Origin: Danxiaibacter flavus
Lineage (GTDB): Bacteria; Bacteroidota; Bacteroidia; Chitinophagales; Chitinophagaceae
DNA: 64,000 nucleotides
Assembly (NCBI RefSeq): GCF_041060425.1
Contig: NZ_JAULBC010000005.1
Coordinates: forward strand, 62,001 to 126,000
Reading direction: 5' to 3'
Positions within the stretch are counted from its first letter, which is position 1; each line of letters starts with the position of its first letter. This document shows, piece by piece, positions 54,801 to 62,585 of this stretch. Position numbers and translations under genes: made by a program. Under the pieces are notes generated by a model. It saw only the letters and a program-made list of their open reading frames with translations, ran no database searches and had not been told where the DNA came from.

Positions 54801-54916
54801 TTGAGCAAAAACCTTACGACAAATCGTTAATGCCGGAAGGTCTTGCACAAGGCATGGGCGAAAAGGACCTGGTGAATTTGGTGGAGTATTTGACGACGCT
54901 GAAGAAGAAAAACTAA
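51854..54916 (+). CDS. PVC-type haem-binding (CxxCH) membrane-bound dehydrogenase-like lipoprotein
   Basis: 1020 aa; a second ATG two codons in (51860) is equally possible. A signal peptide ends at a lipobox (SVLLGAC, Cys24). Residues ~50-430 form a propeller of the TIGR02604 'membrane-bound dehydrogenase' type (GLEASLFAHEPMLVNPTNID, RPSDVCIAPDGSLFIADWYD). HEAT-like helices follow (~450-860). A C-terminal cytochrome-c-like domain has CATCH at residues 896-900 and the TIGR02603 region (GFEGYSFKLKNGTQLLGYI). Probably an outer-membrane or periplasmic redox enzyme acting on sugars or alcohols. It follows the Gfo/Idh gene on the same strand, separated by repeats and its own promoter. Confidence 0.93.
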   Translation: MLMKSFINRFAPIPVVMSVLLGACTSSSEKKEETSKPLTEAERHLPENAIRGLKVADGLEASLFAHEPMLVNPTNIDIDERGRVWVCEAYNYRNQLNPQNPVKNEGDRILILEDTNGDGTADKQTVFYQGTEINAPLGIAVLGNKVIVSCSPNVFVFTDENGDGKADKKETLFTGIGGIQHDHAIHAFNFGPDGKLYFNFGNAGDSIENKEGKVIRDPEDNIVRNDGKPYRQGMVFRCNPDGSEFEVLANNFRNNYEVAEDSYGTMWQSDNDDDGNRGVRINYVMPYGNYGYTDELTGAGWRQRRVNMEDSIPYRHWHLNDPGVVPNLLQTGAGSPTGMVIYEGNLLPEKYRNQMIHADAGPNVVRSYAVEPDGAGYKATINNIVEGTGDNWFRPSDVCIAPDGSLFIADWYDPGVGGHQVADLDRGRIFRIAPTGSKYSVPSFNLDNPDNAVKALQSPNIATRYLAWQKLHKWDTDAIPALEKLYRSDNSRFRARALWLLGIIPGKGFGYITDALKDKDDNIRITALRIALETKADTIGIVKQLINDPSAQVRREAAIALRHNKSKEAPELWAQLAKQYDGKDRWYLEALGIGADKQWDTFFPAWLAAVNNNWNTTEGRDIVWRARTPQTLPLLVQIVSNPEHNPDNYLKFYRAFDFNPGIDKEKALRSLLEGHHPQQDRINSIVLMLIDETKVPMTPSFKNAIASALNSVEGTQDYVDLVSRYKLRDKNNELLQIIEQSNDKGLQTSAIRVLLSTNNGDVLLKKALEPRDSTSLKIIKALGGYEDKKSKDILQAIVLDTKYPADLRNAAIESFSHGWSGEDRLLALAKENKLPEDVKPVAVKVLSTAYRGEIKKEAAKYLNISTGPVNKISPVAQLVTMHGDATAGAAVFTTYCATCHQVNNKGTDFGPKLSEIGSKLSKEAIYTSIMEPSAGISFGFEGYSFKLKNGTQLLGYISSKTNDEITIKMIGGTEEKHAKSDIVEQKPYDKSLMPEGLAQGMGEKDLVNLVEYLTTLKKKN

Positions 54917-55069
54917 AGTCGCAAGTACGAGGTACGAGGTACGAAGTACCTGGTTTCAGCAGGTTCATTTTATTGAAACAGCGCATCTCTGATGTCTGAT
55001 TTTTGGATGTCTGATTTGATTGAAGCCTGGAGTTTCAGTCTTAATTAATTAAATGATTATAAGCCCCAA

Positions 55070-55104
55070 GCCGTTAGAATTTATTGCATTCTAACGGCTT
55101 TTTT
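55070..55104 (+). terminator. Rho-independent terminator, copy 1
   Basis: gccgttagaat (55070-55080) / attctaacggc (55088-55098), perfect 11-bp stem, 7-nt loop, six T. It lies about 150 bp after the dehydrogenase gene, so it probably ends that transcript. Confidence 0.75.
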
Positions 55105-55248
55105 GTCTAAAAAAATCATCATCCATTTAGCTTTACCCAAAAACATTAGCCTGATCAAAATTGAACAGCAGCTGATAGCTGAAAGCTCATAGCTGATGGC
55201 TACTTTTTGCAATTTCTGTCTTAATTAATAGAAGTTTACAAGCAGAAA

Positions 55249-55283
55249 GCCATTAGAATTTATTGCATTCTAATGGCTTTTTT
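55249..55283 (+). terminator. Rho-independent terminator, copy 2 (compensatory change)
   Basis: gccattagaat (55249-55259) / attctaatggc (55267-55277), perfect 11-bp stem, same 7-nt loop, six T. Relative to copy 1 the G-C pair at stem position 4 is A-T, with both arms changed. Confidence 0.75.
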
Positions 55284-55454
55284 GTCTAAAAAAATCATCA
55301 TCCATTTAGCTTTACCCAAAAACATTAGCCTGATCAAAATTGAACAGCAGCTGGCAGCTGATAGCTAATAGCTGACAGCTAATTTCATATTTGCATAACA
55401 CTCCGGTAACGTCTAAATAACATTAGGTAGGGTACTTTGTAAAACCTCTTACAA

Positions 55455-56333
55455 ATGGAAAGAAGACCTGTTGATGTTGTTGTGATGAGTGACCTTCACC
55501 TTGGTACGTACGGCTGCCACGCGAAAGAAATCGTCAATTATCTTAAAAGCATTTCGCCCCAGATCCTGATCCTCAACGGCGATGTTATTGACGGATGGCA
55601 ATTCAGCAAACGATATTTTCCTGTTGCCCACATGCAGGTGATCAAAGAGATCATGAGCCTGCTGAGCAAAGGAACACGCGTAATTTATATTACCGGCAAT
55701 CACGATGAAATGATGCGCCGGTACAGTGATATACAGATCGGCAATTTTCAGTTAACGGACAAGCTGGTGATGGAAATAAACGGTAAAATGACCTGGATCT
55801 TCCATGGAGACGTATTTGATGCCACTACGAAAGGAGGTGCCAAATTACTCGCTAAAATGGGTGGCCATGGTTATGACCTGCTGATCCTGATGAACAGTTT
55901 CATTAACTGGTGGCTTCGCCTGATGGGCAAAGAAAGGATGAGTTTCAGCAAGAAAGTAAAGAATAGCGTAAAAAAAGCTGTTTCCTGGATTTCTGACTTT
56001 GAGCAGACTGCAGCAGAACTGGCCATTGAAAAGAACTATGACTATGTTATTTGCGGACATATTCATCAGCCACAAAAAAGAGTTATCGAAACAAAAAATG
56101 GTAAAGTAACCTACCTGAACAGTGGCGACTGGATTGAGAACCTGACCTGTCTTGAATACAAACAAAACGAGTGGACAGTTTTTCAATATGACGAAAAGAA
56201 CTTCCCCGCGGTAAATCAGAAAATAGATAAGAAGCTGCCTCAGCTTAATGTAGTTACAGATGAAGTTGGCCTGTTCATTCATTCACTTTTACAGCCACCA
56301 ATGGGCGAAGAACCTAAAGTGGTAAACTTCTAA
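55455..56333 (+). CDS. Calcineurin-like metallophosphoesterase (PlcP/LpxH-like)
   Basis: 292 aa, cytoplasmic. Dimetal-site motifs in order: MSDLHLG (Asp13, His15), LNGDVIDGW (Asp43), TGNHDE (Asn82, His83), FHGDVFD (His117), CGHIHQP (His202, His204). It is usually annotated as UDP-2,3-diacylglucosamine diphosphatase. However, LGTYGCHAKEIVNYLK near the start and SFSKKVKNSVKKAVSWISDFE in the insert resemble the PlcP group, phospholipase-C-like enzymes that release diacylglycerol in lipid remodelling. The next gene, 10 bp on, is a glycosyltransferase, as in PlcP-Agt pairs. Enzyme class is secure; the choice between LpxH-like and PlcP-like is inference. Confidence 0.88.
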   Translation: MERRPVDVVVMSDLHLGTYGCHAKEIVNYLKSISPQILILNGDVIDGWQFSKRYFPVAHMQVIKEIMSLLSKGTRVIYITGNHDEMMRRYSDIQIGNFQLTDKLVMEINGKMTWIFHGDVFDATTKGGAKLLAKMGGHGYDLLILMNSFINWWLRLMGKERMSFSKKVKNSVKKAVSWISDFEQTAAELAIEKNYDYVICGHIHQPQKRVIETKNGKVTYLNSGDWIENLTCLEYKQNEWTVFQYDEKNFPAVNQKIDKKLPQLNVVTDEVGLFIHSLLQPPMGEEPKVVNF

Positions 56334-56343
56334 AATAAATCCA

Positions 56344-57441
56344 ATGTTATTCAACGGCGATTACACCCGTAACAACTTCTTTCATATACCGCGCAAAAGC
56401 CGGATATTGTATGCCGTTCAGGCAACAGGAAACGGCCACATTGCACGTGCATTGGAACTAATGCCATTCCTTCAAAAATGCGGCACCGTTGATGTTTTCC
56501 TGAGCGGCAGCAACAGCAATCTTTCCTTTGATCTTCCTGTAAAATACAGAAGTAAAGGTGTTAGTCTTTTTTACGGTAACCGAGGCGGATTGGACTACTT
56601 GAAAATGATGAAAGACATCAGCCTGAAAAGGATCTGGAAAGAAGCGAATGACCTCCCCGTTGAGAAATATGACATTGTTATAAACGATTTTGAAAGCATT
56701 ACCTCGCTCGCATGTAAGCTGAAAAAGGTAAAATCTGTAAATTTTGGACATCAGGCAAGCTTTCAATCTTCCAAATCACCAAGACCTTCATTTAAAAACC
56801 TGAGCGGCGAATTCATTCTGCGTTATTATGCCACTGCCACTGACTATATAGGTTTGCATTTTGAGCAATATGATGATTTTATTTTCTCCCCGGTTATAAA
56901 GAAAGATGTACTGGAAGCGAGCCCGTCAGATAACGGACATATCACTGTGTACCTGTCTCATTACTCAGATGAGGTTGTTGCGCCCCAGCTTCGCAAACTG
57001 GATGGTGTGCGTTTTGAGGTATTCTCCAAAAAAGTAAAGACTGCACAAACAACCGGCAACATTACTTTTATTCCTGTGAGTAATGCGGCTTTCAATCAAA
57101 GCATGATCACCAGCAAAGGCATTATTACGGGCGCCGGCTTTGAAACACCCGCAGAAGCATTGTATATGGGTAAGAAATTGTTGTGTTTGCCCATTAAAGG
57201 CCAATACGAACAATTGTGCAATGCCGAAGCCCTAAAGGGTTTTAATGTACCAATTATAAAATCTATTGATGACAATTTTGCCATTGTTGTGGATCAATGG
57301 TTGCGGGAGTTGAACCCACGACCACTTAAGCTTAGCCATTCCACCGCTGAGATTGTCGACATTGCTATTGAACGTGTAAGAAACTTACAGGAAGACTTTG
57401 ATGCTGATGTGTTGCCGGAAGTGGTGGGGTATGCGTTGTAA
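56344..57441 (+). CDS. Glycosyltransferase paired with the metallophosphoesterase
   Basis: 365 aa, GT-B fold of the MurG/GT28-like kind. N-terminal RILYAVQATGNGHIARALEL contains the G-x-G-H-x-x-R acceptor loop of MurG/monogalactosyl-diacylglycerol synthase-type enzymes. C-terminal KGIITGAGFETPAEALYMGK is the nucleotide-sugar binding segment. No signal peptide or membrane segment. It lies 10 bp after the phosphoesterase gene and is surely co-transcribed. If the phosphoesterase yields diacylglycerol, this enzyme could glycosylate it to a glycolipid; that link is inferred. Codons near 57300-57355 happen to resemble the 3' half of a tRNA on the other strand. Confidence 0.87.
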   Translation: MLFNGDYTRNNFFHIPRKSRILYAVQATGNGHIARALELMPFLQKCGTVDVFLSGSNSNLSFDLPVKYRSKGVSLFYGNRGGLDYLKMMKDISLKRIWKEANDLPVEKYDIVINDFESITSLACKLKKVKSVNFGHQASFQSSKSPRPSFKNLSGEFILRYYATATDYIGLHFEQYDDFIFSPVIKKDVLEASPSDNGHITVYLSHYSDEVVAPQLRKLDGVRFEVFSKKVKTAQTTGNITFIPVSNAAFNQSMITSKGIITGAGFETPAEALYMGKKLLCLPIKGQYEQLCNAEALKGFNVPIIKSIDDNFAIVVDQWLRELNPRPLKLSHSTAEIVDIAIERVRNLQEDFDADVLPEVVGYAL

Positions 57442-57701
57442 ACGTTGTACGTTTTAAGTTATACGTTGTACGTTTGGGGTATGACTGGCGAAATTGGAGC
57501 AATGTCCTGATTACGGATCGCTTATTGAAAGCTGATTGATTTAGATTCATTGCCGTCTGCTTTAGCTGACGGAACATTGTTGCTCTTTTAATCCGGGCTT
57601 TAGCCCACGAACAAAACGGCAGCTAACGATCCAAATTTTACCGAAGGTTCTTCCGTCGGTTTGCTGCTCCCTTTGCGGTCTCTGCGTGAAATCCTTCCAA
57701 C

Positions 57702-58616
57702 TTATCTTTTGCAAGTGGTTACCGTAAATTTGATCGCTGGCTTATAAAATACTTTTTGATCCGGCGAGCCGTATTTCTTTACGGGTTCGTTATTCATAAT
57801 ATAGAAAGAACCGTCATCTCCCGTTTCTCCTTGCTGCAATCCTAACGACCAGCGGTTTTGCATGTTCTGGAGCCAGGAAATTTTGTCGTTCGAAGTCTGC
57901 AAATTCTTGAATTGTTCAATTTGTTCTACAGGATAGATGAATTCAATGCCTATTACAACATCGTTGAAATCAAAATATATCTTATTCTTTGGAAGCGCAA
58001 AATTGTTCCATCCTTTTGCAGTCGCGTACATTACAAGGTTGGTGTCTGTAAGCTCCTTGCCCGGTGCGTGTTTTACATCATCCCATTCATACCAGTGAAG
58101 CCTAATTGGCACTTTAAAATTAGAAGTCGTCTCATTCATCAACAGGTTAATATTATCAATATACCCGCTTCTCCCCTTGTTATTCATATATCGCGCTATA
58201 ATAATAAAGCGCGTCTCGGGCCCCGGTCCAACATACTGTTTAATATTTCCTACCCGCTTGTTAAGTACGACCTGCGTTAGTTTTTTACAGCTTTGCACGA
58301 CAACCGGAGCCAACACATTGGTCGACTGCTGGAGCTTTATTTCATTTAACGATAAAAGTTCTTTTATAAGAAAAGACCGCTTATCATATCCCAGAAATTC
58401 AATTGAAACCTTATCGTTCACATCTACAGAATCTTTTTCCAGGAAGAAATTTCCTAACGAATCCGTGTAGGTGATCTTCGCATTGTTACCGTAAATAATA
58501 GTGGCGTAAGTAAGTGGCTTACCGGTGGTAGAATCTACAACCTTGCAGCGGATATCCTGTGCGAAAGAGTGGATACAGCTCAATGTAAGCAGGATGGTGA
58601 CGAGGCGAAGATTCAT
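57702..58616 (-). CDS. Exported protein with carboxypeptidase-like regulatory domain, 304 aa
   Basis: A signal peptide (MNLRLVTILLTLSCIHSFAQ) is followed by a CarboxypepD_reg-like beta-sandwich (~22-100; KVVDSTTGKPLTYATIIYG, then SIEFLGYDKRSF). The C-terminal ~190 residues form a soluble domain of unknown function (FIIIARYMNNKGRSGYIDNI, RLHWYEWDD) that I know only from similar unnamed Bacteroidota proteins. Not a SusC or TonB receptor, as it lacks a barrel. It converges on the glycosyltransferase gene. The 260-bp spacer between them holds 'acgttgtacgttttaagttatacgttgtacgtt' words. Confidence 0.8.
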   Translation of the reverse strand: MNLRLVTILLTLSCIHSFAQDIRCKVVDSTTGKPLTYATIIYGNNAKITYTDSLGNFFLEKDSVDVNDKVSIEFLGYDKRSFLIKELLSLNEIKLQQSTNVLAPVVVQSCKKLTQVVLNKRVGNIKQYVGPGPETRFIIIARYMNNKGRSGYIDNINLLMNETTSNFKVPIRLHWYEWDDVKHAPGKELTDTNLVMYATAKGWNNFALPKNKIYFDFNDVVIGIEFIYPVEQIEQFKNLQTSNDKISWLQNMQNRWSLGLQQGETGDDGSFYIMNNEPVKKYGSPDQKVFYKPAIKFTVTTCKR

Positions 58617-58790
58617 ACAGTTAATTTTAAATTATACCGGTTAAAACTACAAGATTAAGCATTTTTAATGTAGAGCGCATTTTAAAAACATCCTGATTGT
58701 CGCCATTTAAGATCCCTGCCGCAAATCAAAATAATCGGTATTTTATTTGCTGTATCCCTTTTACCATTTATCACTTATAAAACTGAACAT

Positions 58791-58820
58791 TTTGATATTT
58801 AAAGTGTTTTATTAATTTTG
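58791..58820 (+). promoter_or_regulatory. Promoter of the fatty-acid desaturase gene
   Basis: TTTG (58791-58794), 18-bp gap, TAATTTTG (58813-58820), an exact TAnnTTTG. It lies in the 336-bp divergent spacer 58617-58952 and would leave a leader of about 125 nt. Nothing else is seen in that spacer. Confidence 0.6.
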
Positions 58821-58952
58821 TGGTAATCTTATTAGCGTACTATAAAGCTAAATGGTTATATAGTTGAATGTGGCTTTTTCTTGCCACTGCATTCCGGAGT
58901 TAAACCAAACCATCTGTAAAAGCACCCTCGGGAACGTAGAAAAAACAATTAT

Positions 58953-60053
58953 ATGACAGCTAGAACAGTTAAACCGGCATTTCCTAAGACTGGAGAAGAT
59001 CTATTTCTACAGCTAAGACATGAAGTAAACAGAACAGTAAAAGCTTTAGAACCTACCCGAAAAAGAAGAATTAAAATCAAAGCTTATCTGTTTCCTGTAC
59101 TTTATGTCGTCGCTTATTTTGTGGCACTGATATGGGGAAAGAACCTGGCAATCTTTTATTTAGCCTACTTTGCAATGGGCATTTTCCTCGTCCTTAATTA
59201 TCTGAATATTGTACATGAAGCAGTTCATGGAACGCTCTTCAGAAGTAATGCAATGAACAAAGCTTATGTTGGCTTTTTCGACCTGATGGGCGCCAACAGC
59301 TACATTTTCAAGATCAGGCACGTTAGATTCCACCACAATTATCCAAATATCCAGGGATGGGATACGGACTTTGAACAGAGCCCGCTGGCACGGGTCTTCC
59401 CGCATGGCCCGTTTTCAAAAATGCATAAATACCAGCACATATACCTGCCCTTCCTTTACCCGCTTTATCTTTTTAACTGGCTACTGGTAAGGGATTTCAA
59501 GGATTTCTTTAAGAAGGATACTATCGTTCGCAAACTTGTTACTGAAATACCCGGAAAGGAATATGTAAAGCTTTTCTTCTTTAAAGCCTTCTTCTTTTTT
59601 TACATGCTCGTTCTCCCTGTACTGGTAGTAACCCTGACATTTACGCAGGTACTCATTGGCTTTTTGATTTTTATGTTTACTGCGAGCATATTTTCGTTGT
59701 TAGTGCTTTTGTCGCCACATGCAAGCATTGAAAGCGAGTTTCCTATGCCGAATGAAAAAGGACTGTTACCTTCCACCTGGTTCGTCCATCAATTGTCCTG
59801 CACCAACGACGTAAAAGAAGATAACTGGTTTACAAGATTTTTTATGGGATGCTTTAATTACCATATTGCGCATCATCTGTTTCCCTCAGTTAATCACGTT
59901 TACTATCCGGAGGTAACGAAGACCATCAAACAGTTTGCTGAAAAGAATCAGTTACCTTACCGCACTTACTCTCTGGCTACATCGTTAAAAAACCATTATA
60001 TACTGCTGAAGAATAATGCCTTTCATGAGAATATTTTTGAGGAGACGATGTAA
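58953..60053 (+). CDS. Membrane fatty-acid (acyl-lipid) desaturase
   Basis: 366 aa with four or more membrane segments. The three histidine boxes of di-iron desaturases are intact: HEAVH (residues 88-92), HVRFHH (123-128) and HIAHH (304-308). There is no fused cytochrome b5 domain, so electrons must come from a separate donor. The enzyme introduces a double bond into membrane acyl chains. The spacing and last box (QxxHH replaced by HIAHH) do not decide the bond position. Regulated probably by the TAnnTTTG promoter at 58791-58820, with a long leader. The 195-bp spacer after it holds the next promoter. Confidence 0.93.
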   Translation: MTARTVKPAFPKTGEDLFLQLRHEVNRTVKALEPTRKRRIKIKAYLFPVLYVVAYFVALIWGKNLAIFYLAYFAMGIFLVLNYLNIVHEAVHGTLFRSNAMNKAYVGFFDLMGANSYIFKIRHVRFHHNYPNIQGWDTDFEQSPLARVFPHGPFSKMHKYQHIYLPFLYPLYLFNWLLVRDFKDFFKKDTIVRKLVTEIPGKEYVKLFFFKAFFFFYMLVLPVLVVTLTFTQVLIGFLIFMFTASIFSLLVLLSPHASIESEFPMPNEKGLLPSTWFVHQLSCTNDVKEDNWFTRFFMGCFNYHIAHHLFPSVNHVYYPEVTKTIKQFAEKNQLPYRTYSLATSLKNHYILLKNNAFHENIFEETM

Positions 60054-60172
60054 GGGGTAGTATAGAAGAGCATTTTTTTTACACGCTGGATTTCTCTTCC
60101 TGATGAACTGTACGTTTCGGTTTATAAGATTGAAATAAGTAACTGTGTTGCGAATTTTCCTTTTCCGCATTA

Positions 60173-60202
60173 TTGCCGGAAATAATTTATCGTATACATT
60201 TG
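60173..60202 (+). promoter_or_regulatory. Promoter of the NfeD-like/flotillin operon
   Basis: TTG (60173-60175), 19-bp gap, TACATTTG (60195-60202), an exact TAnnTTTG. The ATG at 60249 lies about 40 nt after the expected transcription start. Confidence 0.6.
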
Positions 60203-60248
60203 ACATAAGTGAGACAGATACTTATTCAATCTTAGAACCTTGCGCCCA

Positions 60249-60845
60249 ATGAATATTTTACTATCTTCTTTTGATGCCTGGTGGCTATCCAAAACCTCCC
60301 TTGAACAGATCCTTTGGGGGACTGCAGTTATTGCAACAGTATTACTGGGAATCCAAACATTGACCGGATTTTTAGGAGGAGATCACCATAGCGCCTTTGG
60401 CGACGCTGATGATGCAACCGCACACGACGATGGCATACATTCACAGTTCTTTACCGTAAAGAACTTGCTTGCATTCTTTACCATGTTTGGATGGGTGGGT
60501 CTAGGCGTTTTCTCCATTTCCAACAATATCACCTACACATTGCTGTCGGCAACCGGCGCCGGCGTAGCCACAATGATACTTATAGCCTGGCTTTTTAAAC
60601 AGATAAGCAGGCTTCAATATAACGGAACCACAGAATTAAAAAATGCAGTTGGCCAGGTCGCTAAAGTTTACCTGAACATTCCAGGCGGCCGCACGGGTAC
60701 GGGAAAGGTGCACGTTACCATACAATCGGCCCTAAAAGAACTCGATGCAATTACAGACGATGGGGATGCTCTACCAACCGGATCCAATGCGAAAGTCATC
60801 GCCGTTATTACAGATGACACACTTCTCGTTACAAAAAACAATTAA
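60249..60845 (+). CDS. NfeD-like (YuaF-type) membrane protein
   Basis: 198 aa from the ATG at 60249; an in-frame TTG lies three codons earlier. Three hydrophobic segments (around SLEQILWGTAVIATVLLG, NLLAFFTMFGWVGLGVFS and LLSATGAGVATMILIAWL) are followed by a C-terminal small beta-barrel (GQVAKVYLNIPGGRTGTGKV), the OB-like domain of NfeD/YuaF proteins. An acidic His/Asp-rich loop (GDHHSAFGDADDATAHDD) lies between the first two segments. NfeD-like proteins work with flotillins; the flotillin gene follows 32 bp downstream, so the pair forms an operon. Confidence 0.85.
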   Translation: MNILLSSFDAWWLSKTSLEQILWGTAVIATVLLGIQTLTGFLGGDHHSAFGDADDATAHDDGIHSQFFTVKNLLAFFTMFGWVGLGVFSISNNITYTLLSATGAGVATMILIAWLFKQISRLQYNGTTELKNAVGQVAKVYLNIPGGRTGTGKVHVTIQSALKELDAITDDGDALPTGSNAKVIAVITDDTLLVTKNN

Positions 60846-60877
60846 TCAACAAATTCACATTTTGTAAAAAATCCCTT

Positions 60878-62410
60878 ATGGAATACATGTTCATTGGCAT
60901 AATTGCCGTTGTTGTCTTTATTTTTATTTTGATCTTATCCCTTTTCAGACGCTACAAACGATGCCCTTCAGACAGAGTGCTGGTTGTTTATGGTAAAGTT
61001 GGCTCAGGACCTGATGGAAACCGTAGCGCAAAATGTATTCACGGCGGTGCAGCCTTTATCTGGCCCATTATCCAGGACTATTCATTTCTTGACCTTACAC
61101 CCATTTCGATAGAAGTAATGTTGGCAAATGCCCTGAGTAAGCAAAATATCCGCGTGGATGTTCCTTCGCGTTTCACTGTGGGCATTTCGACAGAACAGGG
61201 CGTTATGCAAAATGCAGCAGAACGTTTGCTTGGCATGCAGCGTCCGCAAATACATGATCTTGCAAAAGACATTATTCTCGGTCAGATGCGTTTGGTTGTC
61301 GCGATGATGGACATTGAGGAGATCAACAACAATCGTGATAAATTTCTTACCAATATAGCGGGCAGTGTTGAGACTGAATTGAAAAAGATCGGTCTGAAAA
61401 TGATCAATGTAAACGTCACTGATATTAAAGATGAGAGCGGATATATTGAGGCATTGGGTAAAGAAGCTGCTGCTAAAGCCATTAATGAAGCCAAAATAAG
61501 CGTTGCCGAACAGGAAAGATCTGGCGACATTGGTAAAACGCAGGCTGAAAAAGATCGTGATATTAAGATTGCAGAAACGTATCGCGACCGCGACAGCCAG
61601 GTTGCCATCGCCACAAAAGACAAGGAAATCTCAATTGCGGCAGCTAAAAGAGATGAAAGCATTGGTAAGATAGAAGCAGAAAGAGACACCCGCATTAAAT
61701 CTGCGGAAGCCAATGCGGATGCTGTTAAAGGTGAAAACCTATCGCGCATACAGATTGCCAATTCAGAAGCAGAAAAAAGAGAAAGAGAGGCCGAAGCGTT
61801 GAAACGTGCTATGGCGGCAGAAAAAGTGCAGGCAGCAATGGCATTGGAAGAGGCCTATACCGCAGAAAGAAAAGCGGAAGAAGCTCGCGCCGAAAGAGAC
61901 AGGGCATCGCAAAATGCCAATATTGTGGTTGCTGCAGAAATTCAGAAACAACGTGCTATTATTGAAGCACAGGCTGAAGCAGAAAAAATCCGCGAAAAAG
62001 CAAAAGGTGAGGCTGATGCCATTTTCGCGAAAATGCAGGCCGAGGCAAATGGTATGTTTGAAATATTGACGAAGCAGGCTGAAGGTATGGACAGGATTGT
62101 TAAAGCAGCTGGAAATAACTCAAAAGACGCCGTGTTATTGCTAATTGCTGACAAGCTACCAGAACTGGTTAAAATGCAGACCGAAGCAATTAAGAATATT
62201 AAGATTGACAAAGTTACCGTTTGGGAAAATGGTAAAGGTGATGGACAATCTTCAACATCAGGTTTTATCTCAGGTTTGTACAAGTCTGTACCGCCGTTGA
62301 AAGATATTTTTGATATGGCGGGAATGGATTTGCCCGAATATCTTGGAAAAGGCAAGCAAAATGATCATTACATTTCAGACCTGCCTGCAAAACCAGATAA
62401 CGTAGAATAA
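60878..62410 (+). CDS. Flotillin-family SPFH protein
   Basis: 510 aa. An N-terminal membrane segment (FIGIIAVVVFIFILILSLF) is followed by an SPFH/PHB domain (~30-210; VDVPSRFTVGISTEQGVMQN) and a long Glu/Ala/Lys-rich coiled coil (~215-420; EAEKREREAEALKRAMAAEK) typical of flotillins. The C-terminal ~90 residues are less regular (KSVPPLKDIFDMAGMDLPEY). It scaffolds ordered membrane domains. Co-transcribed with the NfeD-like gene. Confidence 0.95.
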   Translation: MEYMFIGIIAVVVFIFILILSLFRRYKRCPSDRVLVVYGKVGSGPDGNRSAKCIHGGAAFIWPIIQDYSFLDLTPISIEVMLANALSKQNIRVDVPSRFTVGISTEQGVMQNAAERLLGMQRPQIHDLAKDIILGQMRLVVAMMDIEEINNNRDKFLTNIAGSVETELKKIGLKMINVNVTDIKDESGYIEALGKEAAAKAINEAKISVAEQERSGDIGKTQAEKDRDIKIAETYRDRDSQVAIATKDKEISIAAAKRDESIGKIEAERDTRIKSAEANADAVKGENLSRIQIANSEAEKREREAEALKRAMAAEKVQAAMALEEAYTAERKAEEARAERDRASQNANIVVAAEIQKQRAIIEAQAEAEKIREKAKGEADAIFAKMQAEANGMFEILTKQAEGMDRIVKAAGNNSKDAVLLLIADKLPELVKMQTEAIKNIKIDKVTVWENGKGDGQSSTSGFISGLYKSVPPLKDIFDMAGMDLPEYLGKGKQNDHYISDLPAKPDNVE

Positions 62411-62585
62411 TCAAATAAGCTTCTCGATACACGCATATACCGCGTAAACTCATTTTTTCTAAGTGGTGGCATTTGTTTGCACGAGCGAATAGAAGTCGCC
62501 ACTTATCATTAGTTAGTGCTGTTCTTTTCCATATATTCATGTCTTCGTTCAACCTTGCGGAACATAAAATTTTAAAAATAAGAGG

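Larger units (their letters stand above)
55036..55380. repeat. ~180-bp tandem duplication containing a hairpin
   Basis: The block 55070-55174 recurs at 55249-55353, 179 bp further on, with very few changes; each copy is preceded by '(a/t)gtcttaattaat'. Each copy holds a hairpin plus T-run and the text 'gtctaaaaaaatcatcatcc' and 'attgaacagcagctg', and ends in 'agctgatagct'-type words. The spacer before it (54917-55035) has 'gtacgaggtacgaggtacgaagtacc' and 'tctctgatgtctgattt' words. Confidence 0.88.

Noticed and set aside
57296..57362. tRNA-like sequence on the minus strand (gtgggttcaactcccgc, with ctcagcggtggaatgg upstream).
   Set aside because: The T-arm pairs well, but no matching 5' acceptor strand or anticodon arm is found, and the bases encode a sensible C-terminus of the glycosyltransferase. 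Treated as coincidence or a remote fragment.
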